The notes: generated by a model not told the origin, from the sequence alone. DNA of 64,000 bases from Gracilaria gracilis (GCA_030374805.1 JARGSG010000218.1:1-64000); one strand, 5' to 3'; shown: positions 10,906 to 22,117, counted from the stretch's first letter. Translations and numbers: made by a program.

Positions 10906-11349
10906 GCCTGACTGCGAGGCTGTGTATGCTACGTAGTGGATCTAAATTGTATGAGTAAATAAGCTTTCCTATACTATGTTCATTTTACATATTGTCTTTC
11001 TTATTTCAGTCTCTCTCTGGCTGAGCCTCTCTCTCTCATGTATATATCCTTCAATCTCATAGGATTTGACTTTTAGTTTGGTCTAAAAGCCTTCAACCAG
11101 AAACGATCTTTGGCACACTTTACACTTCAACTTTTTCTGGCAGTTCTGTGACTGCGCCTTGCAAAACCCGCATTGCTCGTGAAAACAAAGATTCTCGGCC
11201 GTTACTCAGATTTCTCTCTCATTTGAGAATGGGGGCTCGTTGATGTAGACTTCCTGCTAACTGAACCATGTGTCTGTGGAAGGAGAGAGGAACCTTACAG
11301 CAGTCCCTACCATGATTGAATCCCGCAAAGCCGCAAGTGGACAAATGAG

Positions 11350-11382
11350 CAACACACACACACACACTCTCTCTCCCTCTCT
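11350..11382. repeat. Short (CA)n-(CT)n microsatellite
   Basis: Unit-2 counterpart of the 130-bp tract at 8450-8582, with about seven CA and a few CT repeats. Confidence 0.9.
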
Positions 11383-12098
11383 GTTTATTAGACATTTGTC
11401 TAACTACAACTTGATGCTCTACGTTCCTGGTCAAAGAACTGTTCTCTCACTGTAAAGGAGAATACCTGTTCACGTCAGCTCTTGGTAACATCTGCAACTA
11501 CTCGGCATCTTCGCTCCCGAACGATGTGGATCTTGCCCTATTCCGGTGTCGGTCTACAAAAGTCTCCGATGGAAACGAGCTGCCCTCCCACGGGACAAAA
11601 ATGGCGCCTCTTCAAGAGCGAAAAGGCTGGGGTTGCTGCTGTTACGAAGAAACGGCCTGAGACTATACTGGCATCCGTAGTGAAACATATGGTGTTTTCT
11701 TATACATAAAGGCTTCGCAACGGGTTTTCATTAGGCTTTTGTATACTCTTCAAGACAGATATCGTAGGTGGAATGTTTAGAATAGAACCACAAGAATTTT
11801 TTCTCATTTGAATTCGTCTTGACTACCGCCTTTTCTCAAGCATTTGGAATTTTCTTCTCTTGTAGCAATAGGCAGGGACAAGCCAACGAGGAAACAAACG
11901 TAGCGTGTGAATATGCAACTAGGTTTGAAGTTTGGGCAAATTGAACTGGTTGTCTTTATCTCAAAACGAAGCAAAGGTCGTCTGATGAAAAACACAGGAT
12001 TATTAATTAAATGTCGGGTTGGAACGGAATAGTCGGGTATCATCTATCTGTACAAACACTACTTCCATTACCAACGTGATTAGTAATGACAATGGTAA

Positions 12099-12485
12099 TC
12101 AGTGTGCCAGTCTAGCCAAGCTTTCAACAAGATGAGTTAGCGGCGAGAACATGATGAGAATCTGCTCGTTGATGCCCTTTCCAGTGATGATTTCCGTAAT
12201 TAGGCCAATAACAAAGCCCAGCTGAGCAAGCCGTCCGTTGACTTTCTCGGCATAAGGGGTGAAGCCCTGGGGTCCCCTGTACTCACTGTTGAGCTTTGCG
12301 GCGCGATTGGCCTCCAGAGAACGATAAGGAGAGGGGGCGGCGACCTTTGGCTCGTCTTTTGTCTGCAGTGCCATGCGGGGAGTTGCGACGAAAGTGCGCG
12401 GCACTTGTGTGGTTGTGGATGAGAGGAAGGGTCGAGTGGTGAGCGACGGGGTGAAGGAAGAAACGAATGCGGTGTGGGAAATCAT
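12099..12485 (-). CDS. One-helix LHC-like protein, copy B2
   Basis: This tandem paralogue of B1 has 128 residues and seven differences, mostly in the transit peptide and linker; the chlorophyll-binding core E80-K-V-N-G-R-x-A-Q-L-G is unchanged. A strong TATA box (TATATAAAA, minus, 12621-12629) lies about 135 nt upstream of the ATG, and the promoter block beyond it is conserved with B1. The preserved frame and conservative changes suggest it is functional. Expected in the thylakoid membrane as a photoprotective pigment-binding protein. Confidence 0.9.
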   Translation of the reverse strand: MISHTAFVSSFTPSLTTRPFLSSTTTQVPRTFVATPRMALQTKDEPKVAAPSPYRSLEANRAAKLNSEYRGPQGFTPYAEKVNGRLAQLGFVIGLITEIITGKGINEQILIMFSPLTHLVESLARLAH

Positions 12486-12618
12486 TGTGATGAGAAGTCG
12501 ATAGTGGGAGACGGTGAGTTGGGAGTGAGAGTCGAAGCGGTGCGTTGTGGTTCTTCGCAGTGAGTGAGAAAAGCTTGATGATCTTGATTGCAGCGCTATA
12601 ACGGCGGGGGTGTCCCGG

Positions 12619-12630
12619 CTTTTATATAAC
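12619..12630 (-). promoter_or_regulatory. TATA box of copy B2
   Basis: GTTATATAAAAG on the minus strand, about 135 nt upstream of the ATG, at the position equivalent to CTATAAA of copy B1. Confidence 0.7.
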
Positions 12631-13064
12631 TGCGGAGGTACGGGATATCCATTCCGACAACGTAAGCAAGAATCTGGCTGTATCTCGTCCGACGTCGAAC
12701 GGAGAAACGAGGGACCAGAGAAGGCGAAGGCGGATGGCGGACAGAGTCCTGCAAATCGGCGGATGCAATGCGCACCACAACTCCGCTCAGTGGTGGCGAT
12801 GGGCGATTACGAAGAGCCGCGGAAAGTTGAATCGCCGCCCAAGAGAACAGCCTTCGCTGGAGCACGGCATTGGGTGCGGTGTTGAAGCGGCGCATTACGG
12901 CGATTTGTGATTGGTGCAAAGAGGACTGTTGCGCATATGGTGGCGGTTGGTGGAGGCGGAACGCGCAGACATGGGGCTCGCGCGGCGAGTAACAGATTTT
13001 TTGTGGTTGAGCTGGTTTCTGCGTTGTTGTAAATCTACAAAACTTACAGTCTGACGTGGCGCGG

Positions 13065-14095
13065 AACTTACTGAGCGGGTACTGTAATTCTTGGACAGCC
13101 AGACGACGAACAAAAATAATATGTTTGCAAACAATTTAAACGTTTAATAAAACTTCAAAACGTTCAGAACATTGAAACGTTGAAACGTTTCCAACTCTTT
13201 CGCGAAATCGTCTCCGAAATCTGACCCAACAATATTTTACAGACGCTTTGATTGGTGGTAATTTGAAACGTGATCTTTTAAAACCGAGTCAAAGGCCGAT
13301 ACCGCAACAATATTTTGGTTTTTGTTAGAATAATATCATTTTTATGCTTGAGTGAATTATTGAAAATGCAATTTCGTTTGCATATTGTGACGGTCAAACT
13401 ATCCGATATTACAACTTCACAATCCATGTTGCGATTTTTCAGTTTCTGCCCTATAAAAGCGAAGATCTCTTCACAGCAGATCTGGTGCTGTCTTTGCCGG
13501 AGGCTTATTGTGGCCGGAGGGCAAGAGCTTTTGCGTTCTGAACACAAGTCTTCAAGGGCGCACTTGTGTTTAGTCAACATTCACCTTCATTCCCGATTCA
13601 TTCTTGAAACATATTTTTGGTTTAGCGTTTAGATCTCAGTCGTCAGTGTACTGCCGGTCATGTTCGGCTTCAACAGTCGAAACACATTTAGATCTGGCCA
13701 CGTATATCCGAAACTACGCTCAGGTGGATGAAATCGCGCTGTGTAATGATGTGAAAAGCTTTGCCTTCTCCACTCACACAGATATGATAATTCAGGAACT
13801 GTTTAATACTTCCATTTGGGTATCCGCATCCAGGTTTTTGAGGTGTTTTTGCGGTGCGGGCTATCCTTCATACTTGTTCCCAATTGAGATCTGTTCTACG
13901 GCTACCTGTTCAACTAAGATATCTTATAATACACCACAGTTTTAGCTTCCATCCTCATATATGTCATTATTCAATCCTAATTCATTCCCTATAACAGGAT
14001 TCGGTCTGGGACTCTAGTTCTGGGTACCTTCTCATATATTACTACGATTCTCCGGCGCGATGAGTCGTTTTTGCCTGTCCTGGTTTTGAAATGCG
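13065..14095. other. AT-rich intergenic region with AACGTT cluster
   Basis: No gene could be supported. Four AACGTT palindromes, two of them AAACGTTT, cluster in 13136-13190, and the string CAACAATATTTT occurs twice (13229, 13306). A TATA-like CTATAAAAG lies at 13450 but only a 23-codon frame follows (ATG 13660). Longer open frames at 13278-13945 on both strands lack recognisable domains or an ATG start. Confidence 0.5.
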
Positions 14096-14103
14096 TATAA
14101 ATA
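14096..14103 (+). promoter_or_regulatory. TATA box of the small zinc-finger gene
   Basis: TATAAATA, 80 nt upstream of the ATG at 14184, a spacing seen for other genes in the window. Confidence 0.65.
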
Positions 14104-14183
14104 CCGTACCTGAAGTGATAGAGGGACCACCTCTTTGAATGGCAGCATCTTAGAATACACAACTCTCACTTCTATTCTCAAGC

Positions 14184-14432
14184 ATGGAATCGGAAATGAA
14201 GGTCAACAGTTTGCAAAACGTTGGTGTTTATAGCTCGGGCGGACATTTTGCCTGTTTGCTTTGTGGGTCAATCGCGTCAAGTCTGAAGGAGCGAGCTCGT
14301 CATCAAAAAATTGAGCACGCCTTTATTTCGGCGGTTCGAAACAAGATTGTACTGGTCAAATGTAGAATTGGGAAGTGCAGGAAGACCCTGCATCCCTCTC
14401 AGTTCGAGAAGCATGTAAGAAAGTCTCATTGA
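14184..14432 (+). CDS. Small protein with two Cys2His2-like zinc fingers
   Basis: This 82-residue protein has a first finger C24-x2-C27-x12-H40-x4-H45 and a second, atypical finger C60-x4-C65-x11-H77-x4-H82 ending at the C-terminus. Both have the hydrophobic and basic residues expected of DNA- or RNA-binding fingers. No signal peptide is seen. The ATG is supported by a TATAAATA box 80 nt upstream. It resembles in design, not in clear sequence identity, the three-finger protein at 49251-49856. A role in nucleic-acid binding is inferred; it could be a host factor or a piece of a mobile element. Confidence 0.6.
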   Translation: MESEMKVNSLQNVGVYSSGGHFACLLCGSIASSLKERARHQKIEHAFISAVRNKIVLVKCRIGKCRKTLHPSQFEKHVRKSH

Positions 14433-15504
14433 GATCTTTGAGTGGCTGCTTGGTGGTCGAAAACTCGTTCTGGAGTAAAACTCATTACTTATCACGAGAA
14501 GTATCGTTCTATAGAACCCTCAGTATATGTAAACGTTAGATTTTACTACGTATGTCCACCTTTTCAAAACTTCTAGGGTATACTGCTCTGAGTAGAACCG
14601 AGTTTAGCCCAATTTCGTTTTGCGAAGCTTGAGGTCGGAGGTTGCTTGTTTTCATCAGTTTGAAGCAGGGAGTCATCTATAACTGCAGTTCAAGTGAGGG
14701 CTCCCAGCGCGGCGTACGTTTGCCGGGCTCGCGACAGTTACTCGTCCCGATCGCAGCTGTATAGGCGTCGCATGCAACGGGCGCTGAGAGTGGCGGAGCG
14801 GGTGGCGGAGGGGGAGTAGGGGTAGGCATTATGGGCTGCGCCGTTGTGGGCATCGTCGTGGTCGTTTGTATGCATCCCAAAGGTGAGAATTATGCTAAGA
14901 ATTTCTCGCACTCAATAATTGCGGCCCTCAATAATTGTAAACAGATACATACCCCTCTGTGAATCGTTGCTACTTAACTGCCATCAATTTGCCGTTATAA
15001 TTGTTAAAGAGTTGTAGCTGGAGGTCTAGAATTTTAGAGGCCTTCCCAGCTCTCTAGGTTTTACACACAGTAGATTCCTACTTATACTACTGCAGTAGCT
15101 TCGACTCGGGAAGTCACAGACATTTCAGTGTGTCCCAAACATTTCAAACATGCTCGCTCCAAGCTTCCGTTTGGAGCTGCAGCATTCTATACGTTTTGGA
15201 ACGCAATTGGAGTTCGACGTAGGATAATTGATAGAGGATGACGCAATTGCTAATAGCACAAATTAATTTGTATGCCACTGATAGAATGAAAGTACATCCA
15301 ATTGAGAGAAACCATTTTCTTCTCTTGTTTGACAACAAAAGCTCAAAATATTGTGCAAAGCACGTACTGTAGCGAGGGCTACTACACGTATTAGTAACCG
15401 GCAGTCTAAAACGACACTTGAGAAAGACACGTGTGCACATATTCACCTTCATTTGTGCAATATTTTTAAAATGCTCTGATTCGTAATGCGGATTGATCGC
15501 GCAG
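14433..15504. other. Intergenic region without supported gene
   Basis: A Pro/Thr-rich minus-strand frame (14677-14880) opens with ATG but is low complexity and has no homologous feature. The rest is AT-rich and no RNA gene or repeat was recognised. Confidence 0.4.
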
Positions 15505-16797
15505 CTAAAACGCCACGATTCCCTGCGCATTCTCGTCTGGAATGTTCATAGGGTTTTGGATCAGAGTGAGACTTCCGCCGTCTCCGATTTCGAACGCTGA
15601 CACCGATCCAGCCTGCAATTGGTAAAAAAACTTGCTATCACTGGACAGCCACAGGTCAACAGGGAACGTTACACTCGCCGCAACCTCTTCCTCAAGAGTA
15701 GAAATCCCGCCTTCGAATGAGAACACAGAAGTCGCGTTTGTAGGCGTGCTAGCCACCCAAAAGTTGCTCAAGTCGTTGGAGAACATGATCCAGCACGAGT
15801 CCATTTGACCGGAGCTCACGGAAGGCCCGACCGGCACATCGAGTTGCACCGGGGACAGCATGCTCTCTGAGTCGAGCGCCCACGTCGAGACGGAAGCGGC
15901 TTGGTCTGCGGGAGCCATGCCATCGGCCCCGGCGAGACTGCGTACTTCAGGCACCACCACGTACTGCACGCCTCTTTCCTCCACCACTTCCAAGCCAATC
16001 GCGCCCGGCAGGTTCCGACCTTCGGAATTGCCCAGCTCCGTCGACGCGGCGTTTGCCACTGGAACCACGCTGAGCAACCCAGTTGCACTGACGCTGTACG
16101 TGAAGATTTCCCGCACGCCGCCGGCTGCGATGGCATTGAGGCCGGCGAACAGGTTGGTGACAACCAGAGTGCGACGGTCGGGCGAAAACGTGATGCCCGA
16201 CGGACGGAAGGAGAGCCGTCGCTGGCTGCGTGGTATCGGGATAAGTCTTCCGGAAGAGGACAGCGCAAACCCGAACAGCGCTCCCTCCTGCGAGAACACG
16301 CTGTCGAATTCGCCGTCTGCGTCCGTGATGGCGACGTACACGATGTTTCTAGAGATTGCAATGCTGTTGGGCCCGAAGCCGGGAACGGGCTGCACGTGTA
16401 CGAGAGCGAGCGAGAAGTCCGGCAGAACTCTGAACACGGAAACAGAGCTGCTGCCCGCGTTGACGGCCAGTACGAATCGGTTGTCATCGGTGATGATCAC
16501 GGAAAAGGCCGAGAACAGCGGGTCGAACACGGCGTCGGGTGCGAGAACGGCGCCTCTTCCCCCCGTCTTGAGCGCGCCATCCAGCAGCTGAAGGGTGCCG
16601 TCAGGTCGGCGGGCGTACACCACCATTGTGTTCTCGGTGACATTGTTGGACATGGCGTATACTCCGCCCACGAAGGGAGATCTGCGTGGTTTGATGAAAC
16701 TGCCTACATCGCGGGGAAAGCGTGGCAGGGATGCGCATGAAAGCACGAAAGTGGTGAGCAACACAGTGATGAACAGCGGGATACGAGCCATAGCCAT
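15505..16797 (-). CDS. Secreted beta-propeller protein, lactonase-like
   Basis: This 430-residue protein begins with a signal peptide (residues about 1-22, hydrophobic core FITVLLTTFVLSC). The mature part is a repeated beta-strand pattern with VYAR..DGTL, LAVNAGSSSVSVFRV, PSGITFSPDRRTLVVTN and similar blade motifs, as in the seven-bladed lactonase/YncE-like propeller families; AVNAGSSSVSVF is especially typical. The natural ligand or reaction cannot be told, since many members are extracellular and uncharacterised. A TATA box (CTATAAAACG, minus, 16877-16886) lies about 85 nt upstream of the ATG. It is a single exon and GC-richer than its flanks. Confidence 0.75.
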   Translation of the reverse strand: MAMARIPLFITVLLTTFVLSCASLPRFPRDVGSFIKPRRSPFVGGVYAMSNNVTENTMVVYARRPDGTLQLLDGALKTGGRGAVLAPDAVFDPLFSAFSVIITDDNRFVLAVNAGSSSVSVFRVLPDFSLALVHVQPVPGFGPNSIAISRNIVYVAITDADGEFDSVFSQEGALFGFALSSSGRLIPIPRSQRRLSFRPSGITFSPDRRTLVVTNLFAGLNAIAAGGVREIFTYSVSATGLLSVVPVANAASTELGNSEGRNLPGAIGLEVVEERGVQYVVVPEVRSLAGADGMAPADQAASVSTWALDSESMLSPVQLDVPVGPSVSSGQMDSCWIMFSNDLSNFWVASTPTNATSVFSFEGGISTLEEEVAASVTFPVDLWLSSDSKFFYQLQAGSVSAFEIGDGGSLTLIQNPMNIPDENAQGIVAF

Positions 16798-16876
16798 TGC
16801 CGTGTTTGCGGCGAGGGTTTGATGATGGGAGGGTTGTTTGCTGTGGGGGTGAGGAGGCAGGGTTGCTATTGCGTAC

Positions 16877-16886
16877 GTTTTATAGC
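16877..16886 (-). promoter_or_regulatory. TATA box of the secreted propeller gene
   Basis: CTATAAAACG on the minus strand, about 85 nt upstream of the ATG at 16797. Confidence 0.65.
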
Positions 16887-16889
16887 GGC

Positions 16890-18306
16890 CTAGGTTAGTT
16901 GCATCAAGAGCTGAGTTTGTTATTAAACGCTTTGTCGAAATACAGAGAAGATATAAGGCGCAGTATGTAACTTTAACTTTAATTTGCCATTGGAACAGTG
17001 GGCTCTGTCGTGGCGACGCAAGGACGGCAATCCATCAGGCGGTCGATGATGATTGGCTACTAGCTGTAAGGCTGGAGGTGTGTTCCGTTCACATTTTGGT
17101 GAGCTGAGGGCTCAACGAGATGAATCAGTAGCGGCTTTGATGATGTAGGCCACTTTTAGTTCGTCAACTGGCGCATGAATGCGAAAGCGCACAGTAGAAA
17201 CGAGTATGATCCCTGTATTTCACCCCTCCCACGTCCAAGTTTCTGCTCATGGGCATCGCTGATCTTGGCCCTTAGGGTTTGCTTCAGCGAGCGTTCCTTT
17301 GAAGAATGTGTCTGGCGCGAAGCACGAGGAACCCATAGTAACGGTTCACGAGTATCAAATGTGATTCTTTAGGTATTGAGATCCTTCACTCCACGCAACC
17401 TACAGGTTTCTACTCCGCACGGATTAGAAAAAGGTCGGCACACATCACGCACACTGCCCTTCCTAGAACGCTTTGGATTGTTATTGCTCAACGAGCAAAA
17501 GTGTTGCTCTATTCACCTCTCAGTTTCAGAGCGTCAAAGTGTTGCGTGTGAAGTTCACACTGTGAACGCTCACTTGTTCCACTAGCGGTGCTTCACACGC
17601 CAACTGCGATGAACTATGAAGGTGGCATGGCACAAAATGAGCAATACAGGCTGCATCCATTTGCTGTCCCTTTTTTCCTACACGTTGTCTATCTGTTGAT
17701 TTGTAAACAGACGACTTCACCCAAAACTAAAGAAAAGAGCTGCTTACAGTTCTAGATGGCAACGCACTGTGATTGGTAGAATGTAAGCTGTAAAATGTAG
17801 TGACTTGTGTTCTGTAATTAGCAAAAAAAAAGTGGATTCCATCCCGAATTTGAGAGTTTGGTACAGTTGACAGTGTCAACTTGACACCCAATCAATTCAA
17901 CAACAGCACATTTTCGAGATTGTCCAAGTACACGTAGCCGCGTGGAACACAAATATAAGTTGTACACAATATAGTACAAAAGCTGAGTACCAAGTTAACT
18001 TGCAAAAATCTGCCCATTGTTTGGTATGAAATCGTCATATCGTGGGCGGCTTGTTATGGAAATCTGAGCCGTTGTTGTGGTGCTTTAAAGTTTAGCGAGT
18101 AAACTGTTCCACTTCATGAAACACAATCATATCTACAAACCGTGTAGAAAACACGTTCTAAATGTACTAGAGTAATTAAAACTTCAATAGAAAGTATGGA
18201 ATAAATCGCTGTCTATATCGGGTCTGTTATGAAGCCATACCAAACGCAAAGATATGCAATGCATATTGCGGAATAAAGCAAGTTTGAGGTGTGAAGCACA
18301 ATGACG
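16890..18306. other. Intergenic region, no gene supported
   Basis: Only short frames without domains are present. Two 15-nt odd palindromes occur, GTTCACACTGTGAAC near 17552 and GTTGACAGTGTCAAC near 17867. No transposon ends were found. Confidence 0.4.
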
Positions 18307-19089
18307 CTACTGCTTCCAATTGTCGAGAGTTGGTTGCGGATCTCTCCAAAGTGCATAAATGCAAGGAAAGTCAGACGGAAGTCCCGGGATTTGATGAAGC
18401 ACCTTGAAGCCATGTCTCTTGTAAAAGGGCAGGTTTCTCTCATTAGACGACTCCAAGTACGCCGGTATTTGTTGCTGATCACAACGTTGCAGCATCTCCG
18501 ATATGACAGAGCTTCCATACCCCTTGCCCTGCTGCTCCTTGTCGGTGCCGATAATGAAAAGATGCACATGAGGCTGCGTCGGATGCGCGTCCTCCACACC
18601 TTGCAGCGTGGAAACAAAATTGAAAGCACGCAGCCCAAAGCAGCCAAGCAGGCCGAGCAGCAGCCTGATCGAGTACAAGCCGCCCGCCTTCCAGTGCCCG
18701 ACGTTGTGCCAGATGGCCACACAAGCGCCATTGTCTGCAACGTGCACCACGCTCTGTCGCGCCGGCCTCAACAGCTCGGCGCGCAGCACGGCGCGGCCGA
18801 ACACGAGCATTTTGTGGAACGCATCGGCGCGGCGCGCGTCCAGAAAGTGGCTCATGACGGGGTCCACCTCGAAGGCGGACGCGATGGTGCGCGCGAGGGG
18901 CTCAATGTTGTGCGCGTCCTCATGCGTGCGCACCACGCGCTCGGCAAGCGCCGACGCGTGCGGCGCGCTTCGCGACGGCGACCGCGGCGGCGACGGACGC
19001 GTCCGGGTGATGCGCGGCTGCACGAAGGCGCAACGAGCGCCGAAGGAGACAGCAGAAGCGGCCGCAAACGCGGTGGCGGCGTCGTTCAT
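18307..19089 (-). CDS. GNAT-family N-acetyltransferase, probably plastid-targeted
   Basis: This 260-residue protein starts with an Ala/Ser/Arg-rich stretch (about 1-48, with FAAASAVSFGARCAF) resembling a plastid transit peptide, followed by a GNAT fold. The acetyl-CoA pyrophosphate-binding motif A is visible as Q187-G-K-G-Y-G192 after the strand HLFIIGT, and the C-terminal YLESSNERNLPFYKRHGF is the classic GNAT motif B. Such enzymes transfer acetyl from acetyl-CoA to an amine; the substrate is unknown. The ATG at 19089 is preferred to an upstream in-frame start because a TATA-like AAATAAAAAG lies 65-75 nt upstream and inside any longer protein. The 382-codon plus-strand frame over the same DNA is a GC-rich shadow. 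Confidence 0.85.
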   Translation of the reverse strand: MNDAATAFAAASAVSFGARCAFVQPRITRTRPSPPRSPSRSAPHASALAERVVRTHEDAHNIEPLARTIASAFEVDPVMSHFLDARRADAFHKMLVFGRAVLRAELLRPARQSVVHVADNGACVAIWHNVGHWKAGGLYSIRLLLGLLGCFGLRAFNFVSTLQGVEDAHPTQPHVHLFIIGTDKEQQGKGYGSSVISEMLQRCDQQQIPAYLESSNERNLPFYKRHGFKVLHQIPGLPSDFPCIYALWRDPQPTLDNWKQ

Positions 19090-19836
19090 GGTGCAATGCG
19101 GTGCGTGAATGATGCGCGCATGCGAGGCAGCGCGTGTGTGCGGACGGGAGGCGCTTTTTATTTCGTGCGGCGCAATGACTGGCGGGCGCTGTGGGTGGTG
19201 GTGGCGCGCGTGCATGGCGCGCGGTTGGCGGCTGCTGCACCAAGCGCAGCTTCGACAGCACACGCCATCATTTCAACGCTACATCGCGGCTGGTTTTGGC
19301 AGCGGCGAGAGCGCGCGACGGTAGGCGCAACGTACGCTGCCGCCACAGAGCTGGCGTCGTCACGAGACATGTCTGTGGCGGATGACACTCCTTCACGGGG
19401 AGGGGGAGCACAGTTGGCCGCCGTACGAGGGAAGCTTGTGATCTTGTGATCTTTTTGCCGTGCCTGCCATTGCCGGAGGTCGTGTCAATCGTTGCCCAAA
19501 ATGTCAATTCAAACCTCAGAGCTTCCAAGCTTAAGTATTGAGAATATGCATTGTATTGCTCTGTTTCCATCATAAAGAGAAATTGTGTATCTTACCATAG
19601 AGCTACTAGATTGATCGCCATAGACAATGGCACAAATTTCATATTTAAAATTGTTTGAGATCCGTTTAGAAAATAAAACAAATCCAAACTTGCCAATTCT
19701 GATTCGTTTGCCTCATTACAGTTTTGTTTTTCTTCGTACAAGCTGACAGATATCGCAAAGCTCCTATAGGGGTGGAAAATTGCCAATTGGCTCAACATGC
19801 AAATCTAATTTGGGCAAATTCAGCTACTACAGCAGC
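19090..19836. other. GC-rich promoter-side flank of the GNAT gene and spacer
   Basis: The first 350 bp are GC-rich and contain the TATA-like AAATAAAAAG (minus, 19154-19164). From 19450 the DNA becomes AT-rich and no gene is supported up to the Harbinger end at 19840. Confidence 0.45.
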
Positions 19837-19839
19837 ATT

Positions 19840-19856
19840 AGCCCTTTTTAATTAAG
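19840..19856 (+). repeat. Left terminal inverted repeat of the Harbinger element
   Basis: 17 bp, perfect inverse of 34861-34877, preceded by ATT. Confidence 0.85.
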
Positions 19857-21610
19857 GATTCTGAGCCTAAGCGCTAAAACCTCGAATCCAAACCGTTTGT
19901 AATTTTCAAAATAAGAGCGATCTCCTTAGATGATGTACACGTTCGGCCTGAAGATTCAGGCGGGGTACGAGTCACATCTCAACATGGAGAGAAACAAACT
20001 GCTCCTTCCTCTTCTGCTTCTCGAGCAGATGTCCAAAACTGCTGCCCACACGCGCACACTAGTCAATCAGGGGGCAGTGCTTGCCCCATCACGTCGCACA
20101 AACTTCAAAACTGAGAAAAATGGGGAAACTTCAGCAAAACCAGGTAGACAAAACCCGAGAGAGAGAACAAAAACTCTCTATGCAAAGCGTTTAAATACAA
20201 ATATCTACAAAGATATCTGCAAAAATGTTCCAGATATACATTTGTTCGAGAAGACTGTGCACATGTCGCGGGAAAACTTTTACGCACTTTATGCGTTAGT
20301 GCAAGAAAAACTGGCTTAGCCTTTGGATATTCGAAATGAATATCAGGGCCAGACAAGAGTATTGAAACGTCGTCGGTTGACTAGTAAACAGATGTTGTTT
20401 ATGTTCTTGGCCATCTAAGGAAGTTGGAACGAAGAAAGCTGTAGAATTGAGTAAGTAGCATACTCTTATAGAATCTCACCCGGAACTGTGTCTAACTACT
20501 TTCGGCATGTGCTGTTCACTTTTTTTAGGGCTTTAGACCCCCAAGAACCGAAACTTATTTGTTGGCCTGATGACGCTGGCAATTAGGGAATCGAGGACTT
20601 GTAAATTGGTTTTTCGAAGTGTGTGTTGTTCTTGGGTGGTTACAAGAACAAGAGATGAAGACCGAAGAATAACCATGAACAGGACCGTGCTTACGGAGGC
20701 TACAAGAAAGCACATGCGTTCTCTATCCCCGTGTTTTGCGATTCGTTTGGTCGCTTTATACGCGTAGAGATATCGAACAAAGAAGCCGAAAGTGATCGAA
20801 ACATGTAAACGACCTCAGAAGTTTTTCGTGAACCAAGTTTGTATCTTTCACCCGGGCAGCATGTAATGGCTGACATGGGTTCTTTTTGTAGTGGTGACCT
20901 CGTCGTTTTGTACAAAAAAAACGCAAGTACCCTCTGGATGTACAGAACGGAGTACAACAGTATGATTCGAAAGCAACGAATTGTGGGGCAAATCCGGGAA
21001 CGGAAGGAAAGAACACAAACCGCGCCAGTGGCTACGCACCCAAGGTGTTCAGTCTTGCTTCCCATTGGGGCAGAGCAGTAGCAGAACCCTCCGATGAGGC
21101 CGACACGTGCCGGGCGTAACTCCAGGCAGCCTCTTCTTGACTTACAGACGGAGGTTGGGGGGTGGCAATTGGAGTGCCAACAGGATGGATTCCACTGGGT
21201 GTGGCGTATCCCGTAGCAAAAGGGACGAGGTAGAAGGTAGCAAAATGAGCCGCACTGCGGAGCGGAGACTCATGAGAGCTGGGAATAATCCCGAGACAAA
21301 AAACGGGCAAACCTGTACAACAGGGCGAAGTGTAAGGAACCCGTGAGACGGGAAAACAGAAAAAGTTTATGGAAGAATGATAAATAGGAGGGTGTAACGA
21401 CGGATCGGTGCTTCTCGGTGATGGAGGTGGATAACTTGTCCGGGAAAGCGGCAGTATTCCGCGGGAATGGGGCGAAAGACCGTGCGCAAGCAGAACTGAA
21501 GCTAGAACCAAGGCCTCGTTGAGGTTTACTTCCCGTACAGTGGCGGCAAGAGCCGCCACTTATATATGGCTGACAAATATCACTAAAATATCTAAGTACC
21601 CGGCACGCCG

Positions 21611-22117
21611 TGTAGTACAATGAGACCTCACTGGGTTGGTGCCACGTGGGCTACTGGTGCGCCTTGCTGGCTGCACTGTACCCAATTGGTATTCTGTATT
21701 TTATAATTTCTAATTTCTAATTTATAGTCTAGGATAGCTTAGCATTGCTGGCCCATGACAGTAGGTCATGGGTGCAGCCGGTGACGTCATGCCCACATGG
21801 GAGATCGGCGTCGGTGCACCTTGTATATATTACGGTGCACCTCGCCTTCCCCCTTGGGTATTGTAAAGTCAGGCACCATTAGGGCAGTAACTATACCATC
21901 TTGGTCACTTGCTACTCTATTACTATTCAGGTTTTACCGCGCGTCGACGTCTACTACCGTACACCTACACGGTCTAGACTAGTTGCCCCGCCGTTTGCCC
22001 CTGCGGGTTTCAGGTGCCCTACTACCATATTGGTTGTGTGTTTTTCCCCTTTAGGTTGAGCCCTCGCGCGCTCCCTCTACCAGGCGGACCCCACACCTTA
22101 TCGGTATTTGTACGACA
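21611..22117 (+). repeat. 5' LTR of element 2
   Basis: 507 bp, TGTAGTACAA ... GTACGACA, more than 99% identical to 32617-33123. Upstream flank CGCCG. Confidence 0.96.

Larger units (their letters stand above)
10263..13064. repeat. Tandem duplication unit 2 (one-helix gene pair)
   Basis: Second copy of the unit at 7354-10262, same gene order and orientation, with a contracted microsatellite and small indels. Its left part (10285-10310) shows the target region without the mariner transposon. Similarity to unit 1 fades after the GACGTGGCG motif near 13052. Confidence 0.9.

Noticed and set aside
13278-13945. Overlapping frames on both strands, one with CCLC and HKSSRAH resembling a finger
   Set aside because: No ATG start fits, a TATA-like site lies inside the frame, and the finger spacing is irregular.
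15816-16740. Frames of 223-279 codons on both strands
   Set aside because: They are alternative frames of the secreted propeller gene at 15505-16797, which has a signal peptide and TATA box.
18301-19449. 382-codon plus-strand frame
   Set aside because: It lies exactly over the minus-strand GNAT gene in GC-rich DNA, is Arg/Ala-rich and has no domain; the GNAT motifs and a TATA-like site support the other strand.
20451-20528. Apparent intron (GTAAGT ... TTTTTTTAG) in the Harbinger transposase
   Set aside because: The stretch translates in the transposase frame as a typical helix-turn-helix (ISPGTVSNYFRHVLF), so it is coding sequence with a stop, not an intron.
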